A DNA stretch of 64,000 nucleotides from a virus, in IMG/VR virus record IMGVR_UViG_3300031841_003468, positions 89,712-153,711 of that record; one strand, 5' to 3'. Shown one piece after another: positions 57,601 through 63,927 of this stretch; positions within the stretch are counted from its first letter, which is position 1, and every line of letters starts with the position of its first letter. Both the position numbers and the translations under genes were made by a program. Below the pieces are notes generated by a model. The model had not been told where the DNA came from, did no database searches, and saw only the letters and a program-made list of their open reading frames with translations.

Positions 57601-58378
57601 CGGTGAATTTATACACTATAGAAATTTAATTAATCCTAATCTTTACTTTTCAGTGGAAAACAAGGTAGATCAGACTTGGTTTGAAAAAGGAGATCCAGAT
57701 GGATTCGGCAACATTGCTATTACTCAAAAATATTCATATTTTGGGCACACTTGCCGTTACGAATGGTATTCGTTATTGCCAGACGCTGGTATATATAAGG
57801 GCCCATTTGGAGACCTAGATCAGGTATTTTATTCGTGGCCAAAAATAGCCATGTCTAACAGTACAGACGATAGCTATAATATTTTTCTTCCTGTAGATAG
57901 ACCTTGGCAGGTTACATTTAATCATAGCAATTTTGATGGAAGGGTTTTACCATCGACAGGATTTCATGACGATAGTGTCACTACCTCACATGTAAATTTA
58001 GTAGGCCGTGTGCAGTTGCCTTATTACAACCATAATGTATACGGTGTTTTACCACAAATAATAAAAGATCAAGACTTTTGCAATGGCTCAAATCATGCAT
58101 CTGTAACTGCCGATATATTTGAGTCATATTCAAGACAGGGAGACATAATAGAGTATGATTCGCATAATCCACGAACAGTAATTATACAAAATGCAGATAC
58201 AAATTTATTGTCTAAGAGTCCATTAGAAATAGGTAGAAGGGTTAGTGGTAGTTCTGATGACAGTAACGAAATAGGTAGCGATGACTGGACATGGTATCCT
58301 ACTCAAAAAGGTTTTGGTGGCATTATTGCCCCAATGAGTCGCCATGGAGGAGTCCTTGTTGAAAACCCCTTCATGTAA
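54686..58378 (+). CDS. Minor tail protein of unknown family (2)
   Basis: 1230 residues, not recognised. Contains two small cysteine clusters, CAVCSQHVDGF near the N-terminus (about residues 35-45) and CAVCPCSG near residue 575, and many Tyr, Trp and Asn. AAGGGAA lies before the ATG. It has the same codon style and composition as the preceding gene, and the pair occupies 7 kb, which suggests a large, low-copy tail-tip complex. Function not known. Confidence 0.55.
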   Translation: MAKEIIKTIKVTKEQNFSSDWLDDNYLVGVVHQECAVCSQHVDGFEPLYNAHSPLSPTHNSNLLSRYNQRVVGWDYFYQATNYFTVVGGQFGQYKSLQGPYQWHYKEKMSTPPDFIGDPPNVFEMDCIVDIDTTVAQGEWPTTDGKTFASPHPTGNSQDLSQVYGIYVRTEQLDTYWFATDFPIKKFNIEHAYSVRGKSRIVDENTARGQHRSVYLGANYYPTAIYMGEVFDVHDMLVSINAETLFDEEVMQASISQYPHRYNAVHELNEDKSFTFDKDDKQDLTDISRGAWAHQYYATRKGFFKIQKNGRHVYPLVVGVESVNRINRVAKKLEWKEWMRWMAAHERVTEEIQLDPPHGEGQLLPPDVDNEDKIDCYDLYYSASGSQDCRIKSLRHYPNGMTEGEIAENVRLTTFDTFLNWVLEGINKNIELGRDTQESITSYNEAVAKLDEERGTFFNPATCPNELYILSNGVLSPGISNHIFARNSPLDLDTMSWFLREYYGEEKWNQFSYIWRNLHALVPDSYSFSNFEKKVGIPEIIDSGSEIVLDPDGNPVNRETPVSSSGLYRLFSFSAACAVCPCSGLPIPLFFNGIRDVVNTVGMDLERNRRSDVGLSPENAHDCNPRKDMSAHELNSIAQSVEKDDVFRSLTPKMSELFVMPKNYNLNDIQFIEGNSSGQMGDNNGWAGPSLNGVVTDNNGNPMRIIWPCAPSPRTHSGEQTVSSARQTNNIYNNDYSARIDKFRREFNPFTGKLEDRAENIVLQGEKIVLGLGGVFPHNSDIRTDSNNFSESCEGVVQVNFYGGSPVTQSWKVNTTILGISPYGKPAGWMLDGNDNITFDTIPRENDDPAYDQFSLTANSWDMGKDVAINLDVFHSIEAFNHYPRILDINNINPFRISSEDLNEAFAAYLSQKYKYRFIDERLIFTGKAYLYNNNQSTHKSYEKIEQGKDFHQIPCLVSGYTPNNTYLPYSYGEFIHYRNLINPNLYFSVENKVDQTWFEKGDPDGFGNIAITQKYSYFGHTCRYEWYSLLPDAGIYKGPFGDLDQVFYSWPKIAMSNSTDDSYNIFLPVDRPWQVTFNHSNFDGRVLPSTGFHDDSVTTSHVNLVGRVQLPYYNHNVYGVLPQIIKDQDFCNGSNHASVTADIFESYSRQGDIIEYDSHNPRTVIIQNADTNLLSKSPLEIGRRVSGSSDDSNEIGSDDWTWYPTQKGFGGIIAPMSRHGGVLVENPFM

Positions 58379-58420
58379 ATTTGACTGGGCAGATTTAGCT
58401 AATAACAATGGGAGAAAAAT

Positions 58421-58876
58421 ATGAAAATAATTTGTGAATGTGGACATATACAGGTTGCAGTGGCCGACAAGCGACCCTACGATCAATGTGGTAAGTGTGG
58501 TCTTTTAATTAGCAAATCAAATATATTTCTAGATGACTCTGAAATCCAGAATAATACTATTTCTAAATCCGAGCCCAAAAGAGCTAATATATTTACTAAG
58601 GCTAAAAACTTCGCTAAGGCTGTGGTAAAACATACATATAATGGCTTTGGTGAGACCACCCCTGAGGTGCAGCAGACTAGGCTATCCATTTGTAATTCCT
58701 GTCCCCTGCTAATTACTAACCTTCCAATGCCGGAATGTGGTAGCTGTGGTTGCCCTGTTGAACAAAAGGTAAAATGGCCTTTAGAACAGTGTCCAGAGGG
58801 TAAATGGGGTGCAGAATCTACAAATAAAGCAAAACGCAGTACTGGCTGTAGCTCTTGTCAAAAAGGCAAAAAATAA
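58421..58876 (+). CDS. Cysteine-rich (DUF6171-like) small protein
   Basis: 151 residues with about a dozen cysteines: CECGH at the start, CGKCG at 23-27, then RLSICNSCPLL, ECGSCGCP, EQCPEGKW and GCSSCQ. The spacing CxxC...CGxCGC...CPxGKW is common in small phage and bacterial proteins of the DUF6171 type, expected to bind zinc. GGGAG before the ATG. Position after the last minor tail gene and before a structural gene suggests a structural or assembly partner; not known. Confidence 0.6.
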   Translation: MKIICECGHIQVAVADKRPYDQCGKCGLLISKSNIFLDDSEIQNNTISKSEPKRANIFTKAKNFAKAVVKHTYNGFGETTPEVQQTRLSICNSCPLLITNLPMPECGSCGCPVEQKVKWPLEQCPEGKWGAESTNKAKRSTGCSSCQKGKK

Positions 58877-58893
58877 GCTACACATTGCCAATA

Positions 58894-58906
58894 TTGTGTA
58901 TTTTAT
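58894..58906 (+). promoter_or_regulatory. Late-promoter-like element 6
   Basis: TTGTGTATTTTAT, 54 bases before the next ATG. It is identical to elements 1 and 4. The palindrome TACGTATACGTA follows at once (58909-58920). Confidence 0.6.
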
Positions 58907-58908
58907 AT

Positions 58909-58920
58909 TACGTATACGTA
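58909..58920. repeat. TACGTATACGTA palindrome
   Basis: Perfect 12-base palindrome directly downstream of late-promoter-like element 6. Similar TACGTA clusters are near elements 3 and 4. Confidence 0.4.
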
Positions 58921-58960
58921 TCGACTTTTTAAACATGTTTAATTTTAGGAGTTTTCTAAA

Positions 58961-59911
58961 ATGGCTGAAATCGTATTTTCAACAAAAGACGATGACAATA
59001 TTGCTGGTTCCGGCTTAGGCTTTTATGGAACTACTTTTGGTTCATCTGTCCAAATTGGTGAATACCAAGACACAACTTTCATTGTGAACGATGACGGTAG
59101 CCAGAATAAGGCTGCTGCAGCAAATATTAAATTCTTGAACTTTGAATCTGGCAATGTAGAATCTGGTAACCAAGACGGTTACTTAGGTCGTATCAACTCT
59201 AGTGAAGCTACACTAAAGATTGACTTCCTACATGGTACTCCAGTCAACGTTCAGAACGTTCAATTAAGAATTTATGACAGAGTTAGTATCAATAATCCAG
59301 CTTCTGGTGTTCTAACTAAAGTAGCAGAACTTGTTAACTTTGACAATGACGGTCAGGGTTCAAATGCTTCTACTGGTTGGACTACTTGGAGCGGTGCTCC
59401 CGGCGACGAAGTTGCTGGCGTATCTGGTTCAGGTGACCTTTTCTGGTGGGGTGCTCCTTGGCCTGCAGCTCAGTGTAATCTAAGCTGGCACGGTGGAAGT
59501 AGCAACTATGCTTACAAAAACTCATCTGGTGTTAAGTTTTACAACTTCACTGATGCTGAAGTAGGTAATGGTGACGCTCGCCTAACTGGTCTTACTGGTG
59601 CTCAGGAAACTGTTGGTGGTACTGGTATTATCGTACCTCTACTAAACAGTCCGGGTTCTGGTGGTAAGAACCTTCACATGCAGTACGCACTGTCTGCTGG
59701 TGGCGAACTAAAGCCTAAGTACATGCAGTACTACAAGCACACTGATACTCCGGGTGGATCTCCAAACATTGGTGCAAACCAAATTGAGAACACTTACGGT
59801 GGTACTGGTGTTGATACTCGTCACACTTGGCACGTTGCACTAAGTGCATCACCAATTAGTATCGGTTCTAAGACTGATTACGGTCTATATGTATCACTAG
59901 AATACCTATAA
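58961..59911 (+). CDS. Abundant structural protein, unrecognised
   Basis: 316 residues, beta-rich, no family recognised. Seen: a strong AGGAG with good spacing, own promoter-like element, a terminator 44 bases after the stop, and codon bias (CTA, GGT, GTT, ACT) as strong as in the major capsid gene. All this marks a highly expressed virion protein placed at the end of the late region. Sequence features include ATLKIDFLHGTPVNVQNVQLR near residues 75-95 and three tryptophans close together near 155-165. Possible roles: head fibre, tail-tip coat or host-binding protein. Confidence 0.6.
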   Translation: MAEIVFSTKDDDNIAGSGLGFYGTTFGSSVQIGEYQDTTFIVNDDGSQNKAAAANIKFLNFESGNVESGNQDGYLGRINSSEATLKIDFLHGTPVNVQNVQLRIYDRVSINNPASGVLTKVAELVNFDNDGQGSNASTGWTTWSGAPGDEVAGVSGSGDLFWWGAPWPAAQCNLSWHGGSSNYAYKNSSGVKFYNFTDAEVGNGDARLTGLTGAQETVGGTGIIVPLLNSPGSGGKNLHMQYALSAGGELKPKYMQYYKHTDTPGGSPNIGANQIENTYGGTGVDTRHTWHVALSASPISIGSKTDYGLYVSLEYL

Positions 59912-59928
59912 TGGTAACGAGTGAGACA

Positions 59929-59957
59929 TTGACTGTTTTACTATAAAAAGATATAAG
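59929..59957 (+). promoter_or_regulatory. Sigma70-type promoter for the DUF1501 gene
   Basis: TTGACT (59929-59934), a 17-base spacer, TATAAG (59952-59957): five of six matches to consensus in each box with ideal spacing. Predicted start near 59964 lies inside the left arm of the adjacent terminator hairpin, so transcripts from here would lack most of that arm and escape it. This is unlike the late-promoter-like elements. Confidence 0.6.
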
Positions 59958-59994
59958 GGGTTTGTGGGTTTTAATACCTATGAGCCCCTTTTTT
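59955..59994 (+). terminator. Terminator after the 316-residue gene
   Basis: 14-bp stem (arms 59955-59968 and 59977-59990, four G.U wobbles, no mismatches), 8-base loop, then six T (59989-59994). It ends the late transcript before the DUF1501 gene. Confidence 0.8.
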
Positions 59995-60012
59995 ATTACA
60001 TGGAGACAAGGG

Positions 60013-61263
60013 ATGATTAACTTAAATATTGATAGAAGAAACTTTATGCAGATTGGTGGTATATCAGCTTCTCTTTCTGCTATTGGATTGTCGGACTTGC
60101 ATGCACAAGATACTTGTCTAACCCCTGACGATAAGTCAGTAATCTGGGTTTGGTTAGGTGGTGGAGCAACACAGGTAGAAACTTTTGACCCTAAACCAAA
60201 TGCTACCTCTGATGTGCGTGCTGTTAACGGATGGACTAAAACCTCTGGAGACTATTTGATTGGTGCTGACTGGGCTAATTTAGCTACTGTCGGCGATAAA
60301 ATGACTGTTGTTAGATCTTTCTCTCATGGCAACTCTAGCCACCGAACTGCAACACACTGGGTAATGACAGGTCATAATAGTACTGATAACACACCTCAGT
60401 CGCCTGCTCAGGAACCCTCTTATGGTTCTATTATATCTAATATGTATGGCTCAAACCACCCGTTTAGTGGAATGCCCTCTTATGTTAGAGTTAATAACAT
60501 TACTTTTGATGAAGCAGCTTGGTTAGGCTCCGTATATAAGCCGTATGAAGCCACAGGAGAAGGCGTAAAGAACTTACAGTTAAAGATCAAGGAAGATATG
60601 TTCAATCGTAGAGCAGACCTCCTGAAGGGACTGGACACCCTTAAAAGGGGAATAGACACGGGTGCTGATGACTGGGCTGACTTGAGAAAGCAGTCATATA
60701 ACATGATACTTGGTAATATAGCTAAGGCATTTGACATTAAGAATGAAAAGCCGGAGACTATTGAGAAATATGGAACTGGTGTTGGTGAACAGCTCTTACT
60801 TGCTAGAAGACTAGCCGAAGCGGGTACAAAGTTTGTTACTATTCATTACGGCGGTTGGGATATGCACAGTAATATATCTACTGCCCTTAAGAGTCGTGTG
60901 CCTCCTATTGACAAGGGATTGACAGCACTTATTAATGACTTGCACGACCGAGGAAAAAACAAGGACATTTTGGTTGTTGTGACGGGTGAATTCGGCAGGA
61001 CTTATAAAATTAATGCCAATTCTGGACGTGACCACTGGCCTAAGCTATCACCACTAATGATGGCGGGTGGAAATTTTGATATGGGATATGCTCTGGGAGA
61101 ATCAACCTCAAAGGCTGAGGAACCTAAGACAGATCCATTTGGGCCAAACAATGTTACAGCCACGTTGTTTAAGCATTTTGGAATAGACCAACACACTCAA
61201 AGAGTTGATATGAACGGTCGCCCAAGGTATTTCGTAGAGGTAGGCACACGGTCTATTATATAA
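60013..61263 (+). CDS. DUF1501 protein, Tat-exported
   Basis: 416 residues from ATG 60013 (GGAG 7 bases upstream); an open frame extends to a TTG at 59962 but that lies in the terminator. N-terminus DRRNFMQIGG, a hydrophobic stretch and LHAQD form a twin-arginine signal peptide. The body carries DUF1501 signatures: VWLGGGATQVETFDPKPNA, RSFSHGNSSHRTATHWVMTG, GGWDMHSNI and GEFGRTYKINANSGRDHWPK. DUF1501 belongs to the alkaline phosphatase/sulfatase superfamily fold; the reaction is unknown. The family is abundant in Planctomycetota and not a normal phage component. It has its own promoter and terminator. Role in the phage is unknown; envelope modification is one idea. Confidence 0.88.
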   Translation: MINLNIDRRNFMQIGGISASLSAIGLSDLHAQDTCLTPDDKSVIWVWLGGGATQVETFDPKPNATSDVRAVNGWTKTSGDYLIGADWANLATVGDKMTVVRSFSHGNSSHRTATHWVMTGHNSTDNTPQSPAQEPSYGSIISNMYGSNHPFSGMPSYVRVNNITFDEAAWLGSVYKPYEATGEGVKNLQLKIKEDMFNRRADLLKGLDTLKRGIDTGADDWADLRKQSYNMILGNIAKAFDIKNEKPETIEKYGTGVGEQLLLARRLAEAGTKFVTIHYGGWDMHSNISTALKSRVPPIDKGLTALINDLHDRGKNKDILVVVTGEFGRTYKINANSGRDHWPKLSPLMMAGGNFDMGYALGESTSKAEEPKTDPFGPNNVTATLFKHFGIDQHTQRVDMNGRPRYFVEVGTRSII

Positions 61264-61265
61264 CT

Positions 61266-61303
61266 CCATAAAAAAACCCCCGACTTTCGTCAGGGGCTTT
61301 CTT
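61266..61303 (-). terminator. Terminator between convergent genes
   Basis: Stem arms 61277-61284 and 61289-61296 with a 4-base loop; on the minus strand the stem CCCCTGAC / GTCGGGG contains a T.G wobble, closes with a GAAA tetraloop and is followed by a run of T, so it best serves the minus-strand cluster. On the plus strand it has one mismatch, but may also end the DUF1501 transcript. Confidence 0.75.
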
Positions 61304-61309
61304 TAAGGC

Positions 61310-61645
61310 TTACTCTACGGACTTGGTTTTATTGTTCCACTTTGTCCAGCCACGATCAGGTAGCCATTCTCCACTCGCAGATTTGCGTTTGGGGAATAGG
61401 CCGCCACCCTTACGGTTAAGACCGTATGCTAGCTTAGCTCCACAATCCAAGCACTTGAGTTCATAGTACTGATTTCCATCATTCTCACGAACAATAAATC
61501 TCAGTTCAGTGCTGTCACACTTCCCGCAAGAACCTTCGTCGAATACTTCTTGGAAGGTAGCGAGCTGTGCAAACAATTCTCTAGGAGAATCTGCTTCAAA
61601 CTCACATGAGAGGTTGCCACTACGGTTACGGTAAGTAACTTTCAT
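61310..61645 (-). CDS. Small zinc-ribbon protein
   Basis: 111 residues. CGKC (about 40-43) and CLDC (about 65-68) form a zinc ribbon; the end (GRGWTKW-like, GEWLPDRGWTKWNN) is basic and aromatic. Its start overlaps the stop of the Rad52-like gene (TAATG on the minus strand) with GGAG inside that gene, so the two are coupled. Small zinc-ribbon proteins next to annealing proteins occur in other phages and may bind single-stranded DNA (inference). It is the last gene of the minus-strand cluster. Confidence 0.6.
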   Translation of the reverse strand: MKVTYRNRSGNLSCEFEADSPRELFAQLATFQEVFDEGSCGKCDSTELRFIVRENDGNQYYELKCLDCGAKLAYGLNRKGGGLFPKRKSASGEWLPDRGWTKWNNKTKSVE

Positions 61646-62415
61646 TAGTCTCTCCAGTTCGGATTATAACCTTTGATTTCAGATGGGATATCTTGTGACC
61701 CATTCTGGTATTTATTGAGAATAGCCAGCATCTTACTTGCTACACTCTTAGTAACCTGCTCAATACGGTCGTAAGTACCTTCACCACTATTGATGAATGA
61801 AATTACATTGATATCGAGCTGCTTACTCTTATTGTTGATGAAGTTAATCTGCTGCACGCTTAATGATTCATCCTCATTCCATTCTCCGTCTGTAGGGGTG
61901 TTAGCTTTAACACTCTGCTGGACGATAGAAACAATGTCCTTTTTGCGTGTAAGTTCTTCAGCCGCTAGTGCTCGAATCTTCAAAGCTTTGCGTAATGCTC
62001 GGCCTTCAGCCCGTGTACTCGCTGTTGCTACAGGGTGAGCACAAAACAGGTCGTCAGTATTTCCGTGCCACACATCGGCTACTTCTGAATAACTTCTCAA
62101 CTGTCCACTATTGTTCCAGTTAAAGACAACCTTAAATACTACGGTTGCTCTACCCGGCCCATTAGGATCATTAGCAGGAAATACCTGAGTAGGGCCAGTC
62201 TCGACAATATCACCAAGCAATAGCTCAGCTACTCGTCGTAGTCCACCACAGGTAGGATTCCCGTCAAATGTTTCGTAATCATGGAAGTGACTCATAACAT
62301 ACTCGTTCCAGCCTTCTCCACCATAGGTAGGGATATTAGGATCGACTTCAGTTACAATCACATCTTGGTCGGTAACTTGTTCAAATTCAAACATTTCTGT
62401 ATTCTCTTCACTCAT
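61645..62415 (-). CDS. Rad52-like annealing protein (putative)
   Basis: 256 residues. The central part, GGLRRVAELLLGDIVETGPT, then VVFKVVFNW, YSEVADVWHG and CAHPVATASTRAEGRALRKAL, has the beta-beta-beta-alpha order and the VATA.TRAEGRALR helix seen in Rad52/Sak-type single-strand annealing proteins of phages. The end (SVQQINFINNKSKQLDIN, then TKSVASKMLAILNKYQ) is the QxxxIxxL...A..lL..L helical hairpin commonly found at the C-terminus of phage recombination proteins. Middle gene of a three-to-four-gene minus-strand unit; stop overlaps the next start. Probable role: recombination-dependent replication or repair. Family not proven. Confidence 0.5.
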   Translation of the reverse strand: MSEENTEMFEFEQVTDQDVIVTEVDPNIPTYGGEGWNEYVMSHFHDYETFDGNPTCGGLRRVAELLLGDIVETGPTQVFPANDPNGPGRATVVFKVVFNWNNSGQLRSYSEVADVWHGNTDDLFCAHPVATASTRAEGRALRKALKIRALAAEELTRKKDIVSIVQQSVKANTPTDGEWNEDESLSVQQINFINNKSKQLDINVISFINSGEGTYDRIEQVTKSVASKMLAILNKYQNGSQDIPSEIKGYNPNWRD

Positions 62416-62417
62416 TC

Positions 62418-63185
62418 TTATAACTCCACTTCGATAAGTTTCTGATCAGTAGGAAGAGAACCGCTCTCGACCTTATCAATTTGCTCTGTCACTACTTCAA
62501 GTAATCTATTTAATACAGCCAGAGTTGAATTCTTAGCCATATACTTTACTCGAATGACTGTGTATCCTTTGCTAATTAATGCACCATTCTTCGCAGCATC
62601 GTTCTTAACATAGTTTCTAAGGTGTTCTTCCCCAAAAACAGGCTCAAAATGCTGTGGGCCATCAACTTCAATCGCAATTAATTTGTCATGAATAACTAGG
62701 TCACATTCAAATGCTCCACCAACAATAGATGAATCATGCATGGTAATATTATAACCAAGACCAGTTAAGTGTTCATACAAAAATCTTTCTGCTTTAGATC
62801 CTCGCTTTCCAGCTTCGGATAAAGCAGCACCGGCAAGCCGTTGCAATTCCAGAATCTCTTCGGGACTTTTAGCTGCCCAATGATCCTGTGCGATCTGTCT
62901 ACGGCGTTCACGCTCAGACTCTGACATATCTTGCCATGCTTTTACATTCGACTGAGAGATCTTGCTTCTTGTTTCATAGCTTCTTTTAGTACCCTTAGTT
63001 GGGTGCTTAATACGTCCTGTTTCTAATGCTTTCTTTTGAGCACTAGATTTGTCACGTAACTCGACACCTTCTGACACTAGGATTCTTCTGATTTTATTTG
63101 GGTACGTATTGAAGTGCTTAGAGATAGAAAGAGTAGACTCTCCGTTCTCATACATTTCCAGTACCGTACTGATATTAATGTCCAT
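62418..63185 (-). CDS. Vsr-like (EDxHD-type) homing endonuclease
   Basis: About 255 residues from ATG 63185 (AGGAA upstream); an open frame extends to a TTG at 63203. The N-terminal part has a helix-turn-helix (MYENGESTLSISKHFNTYPN) and a NUMOD3-like stretch (GTKRSYETRSKISQSNVKAW), followed by basic helices. The C-terminal part has KAERFLYEHL, AFECDLVI, IAIEVDGPQHFE and YVKNDAAKN, matching the Vsr-like EDxHD active-site order (E, D, H, D) of the I-Bth0305I type endonucleases. Likely a free-standing homing endonuclease inserted in the replication cluster; a resident nuclease in DNA repair is the alternative. Confidence 0.65.
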   Translation of the reverse strand: MDINISTVLEMYENGESTLSISKHFNTYPNKIRRILVSEGVELRDKSSAQKKALETGRIKHPTKGTKRSYETRSKISQSNVKAWQDMSESERERRRQIAQDHWAAKSPEEILELQRLAGAALSEAGKRGSKAERFLYEHLTGLGYNITMHDSSIVGGAFECDLVIHDKLIAIEVDGPQHFEPVFGEEHLRNYVKNDAAKNGALISKGYTVIRVKYMAKNSTLAVLNRLLEVVTEQIDKVESGSLPTDQKLIEVEL

Positions 63186-63196
63186 GCTTTCTGTTC

Positions 63197-63664
63197 CTAA
63201 CAAATAGATTCTTGTAGTAGAGGCAATAGTTGATCCAGATTCCAGTCCTCTACGATACCGGCTACTGGCTTATTACAATAATTTTCGATGATTGCCTGAT
63301 GGCTCTTTGATCTTGCTATAAGTGACAGATGAGGATCTCTCATAATGTTCATTGCATAATCAAAGCTAACGATAGTTTTCAACCATTCAATGTCGAATAT
63401 ATAATAAAAAGGTATGACTGCAGAGTTGTTCTTAAGTAACGTGTCTGCCAGTTCCAATGTAGTGGCGATACCGATACCTTTGAATGTATTTAACTCAGAC
63501 AGATTCATGGTTGCAAAGCAAGGCTCGCTGGCAGGATTCGCCAAACGTTGCCAATATGCTGTTACTTGATGCTCGTTGCCTGCGGCTAACTCGTTAAAGG
63601 ACTTAACCATGCCATAAGCACATTGATTGAGTCCTAACTCAGTAACTAAACCTCCGATTTGCAT
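63197..63664 (-). CDS. Phage glycosyltransferase-like protein
   Basis: 155 residues beginning MQIGGLVTELGLNQCAYGMV and containing FATMNLSELNTFKGIGIATT, YYIFDIEWLKTIVSFDY and LSLIARSKSHQAIIENYCNKPVAGIVEDWN. This set is found in proteins of many T4-like and marine phages that are often labelled glycosyltransferase or left hypothetical; the protein is small for a full GT-B enzyme. GGAG lies 7 bases before the ATG. It starts the minus-strand cluster. Role unclear; the fold call is moderate. Confidence 0.5.
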   Translation of the reverse strand: MQIGGLVTELGLNQCAYGMVKSFNELAAGNEHQVTAYWQRLANPASEPCFATMNLSELNTFKGIGIATTLELADTLLKNNSAVIPFYYIFDIEWLKTIVSFDYAMNIMRDPHLSLIARSKSHQAIIENYCNKPVAGIVEDWNLDQLLPLLQESIC

Positions 63665-63710
63665 AAACTCACTCCGTTCGATAAATAGTAATAGAAAACT
63701 CTTCTAGGTC

Positions 63711-63716
63711 ATTATA
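63711..63716 (-). promoter_or_regulatory. Possible -10 for the minus-strand cluster
   Basis: On the minus strand these bases read TATAAT, 47 bases before the first minus-strand ATG (63664). No good -35 hexamer at 16-18 bases was found, so the promoter call is weak. Confidence 0.35.
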
Positions 63717-63868
63717 TACTTAGGTTGGACATAATGCACACGCCCAAATCATTAAAGTTAGACATTTTCTTAGATTTTATTTCGTGTGGCTGTTTATAGG
63801 GATTATATGAGTAGCAGAAAGAATGTTTATCCCTGTCAATCTATATTTCTTACATAATTTTTATAAAT

Positions 63869-63927
63869 AGGGGTGTGGATACACGTCTCTTTATATCAAC
63901 GTATGTTAGCGTGTACCACAGACCCCT
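63869..63927. other. 59-base conserved-looking hairpin
   Basis: Arms pair as AGGGGT/ACCCCT, GTGG/CCAC and TACACG/CGTGTA (63869-63885 with 63910-63927), 16 bp in all with one A bulge on one side and two bases on the other, and a 24-base loop. It has no T tract, so it does not look like a simple terminator. Possible structured RNA, recombination or packaging site, or origin element. Confidence 0.55.

Noticed and set aside
59962-60012. Longer start for the DUF1501 protein
   Set aside because: It uses a TTG inside the terminator hairpin; the twin-arginine signal begins properly at ATG 60013.
63186-63203. TTG start for the endonuclease at 63203
   Set aside because: The ATG at 63185 has an AGGAA at good spacing; the longer version overlaps the upstream gene without reason.
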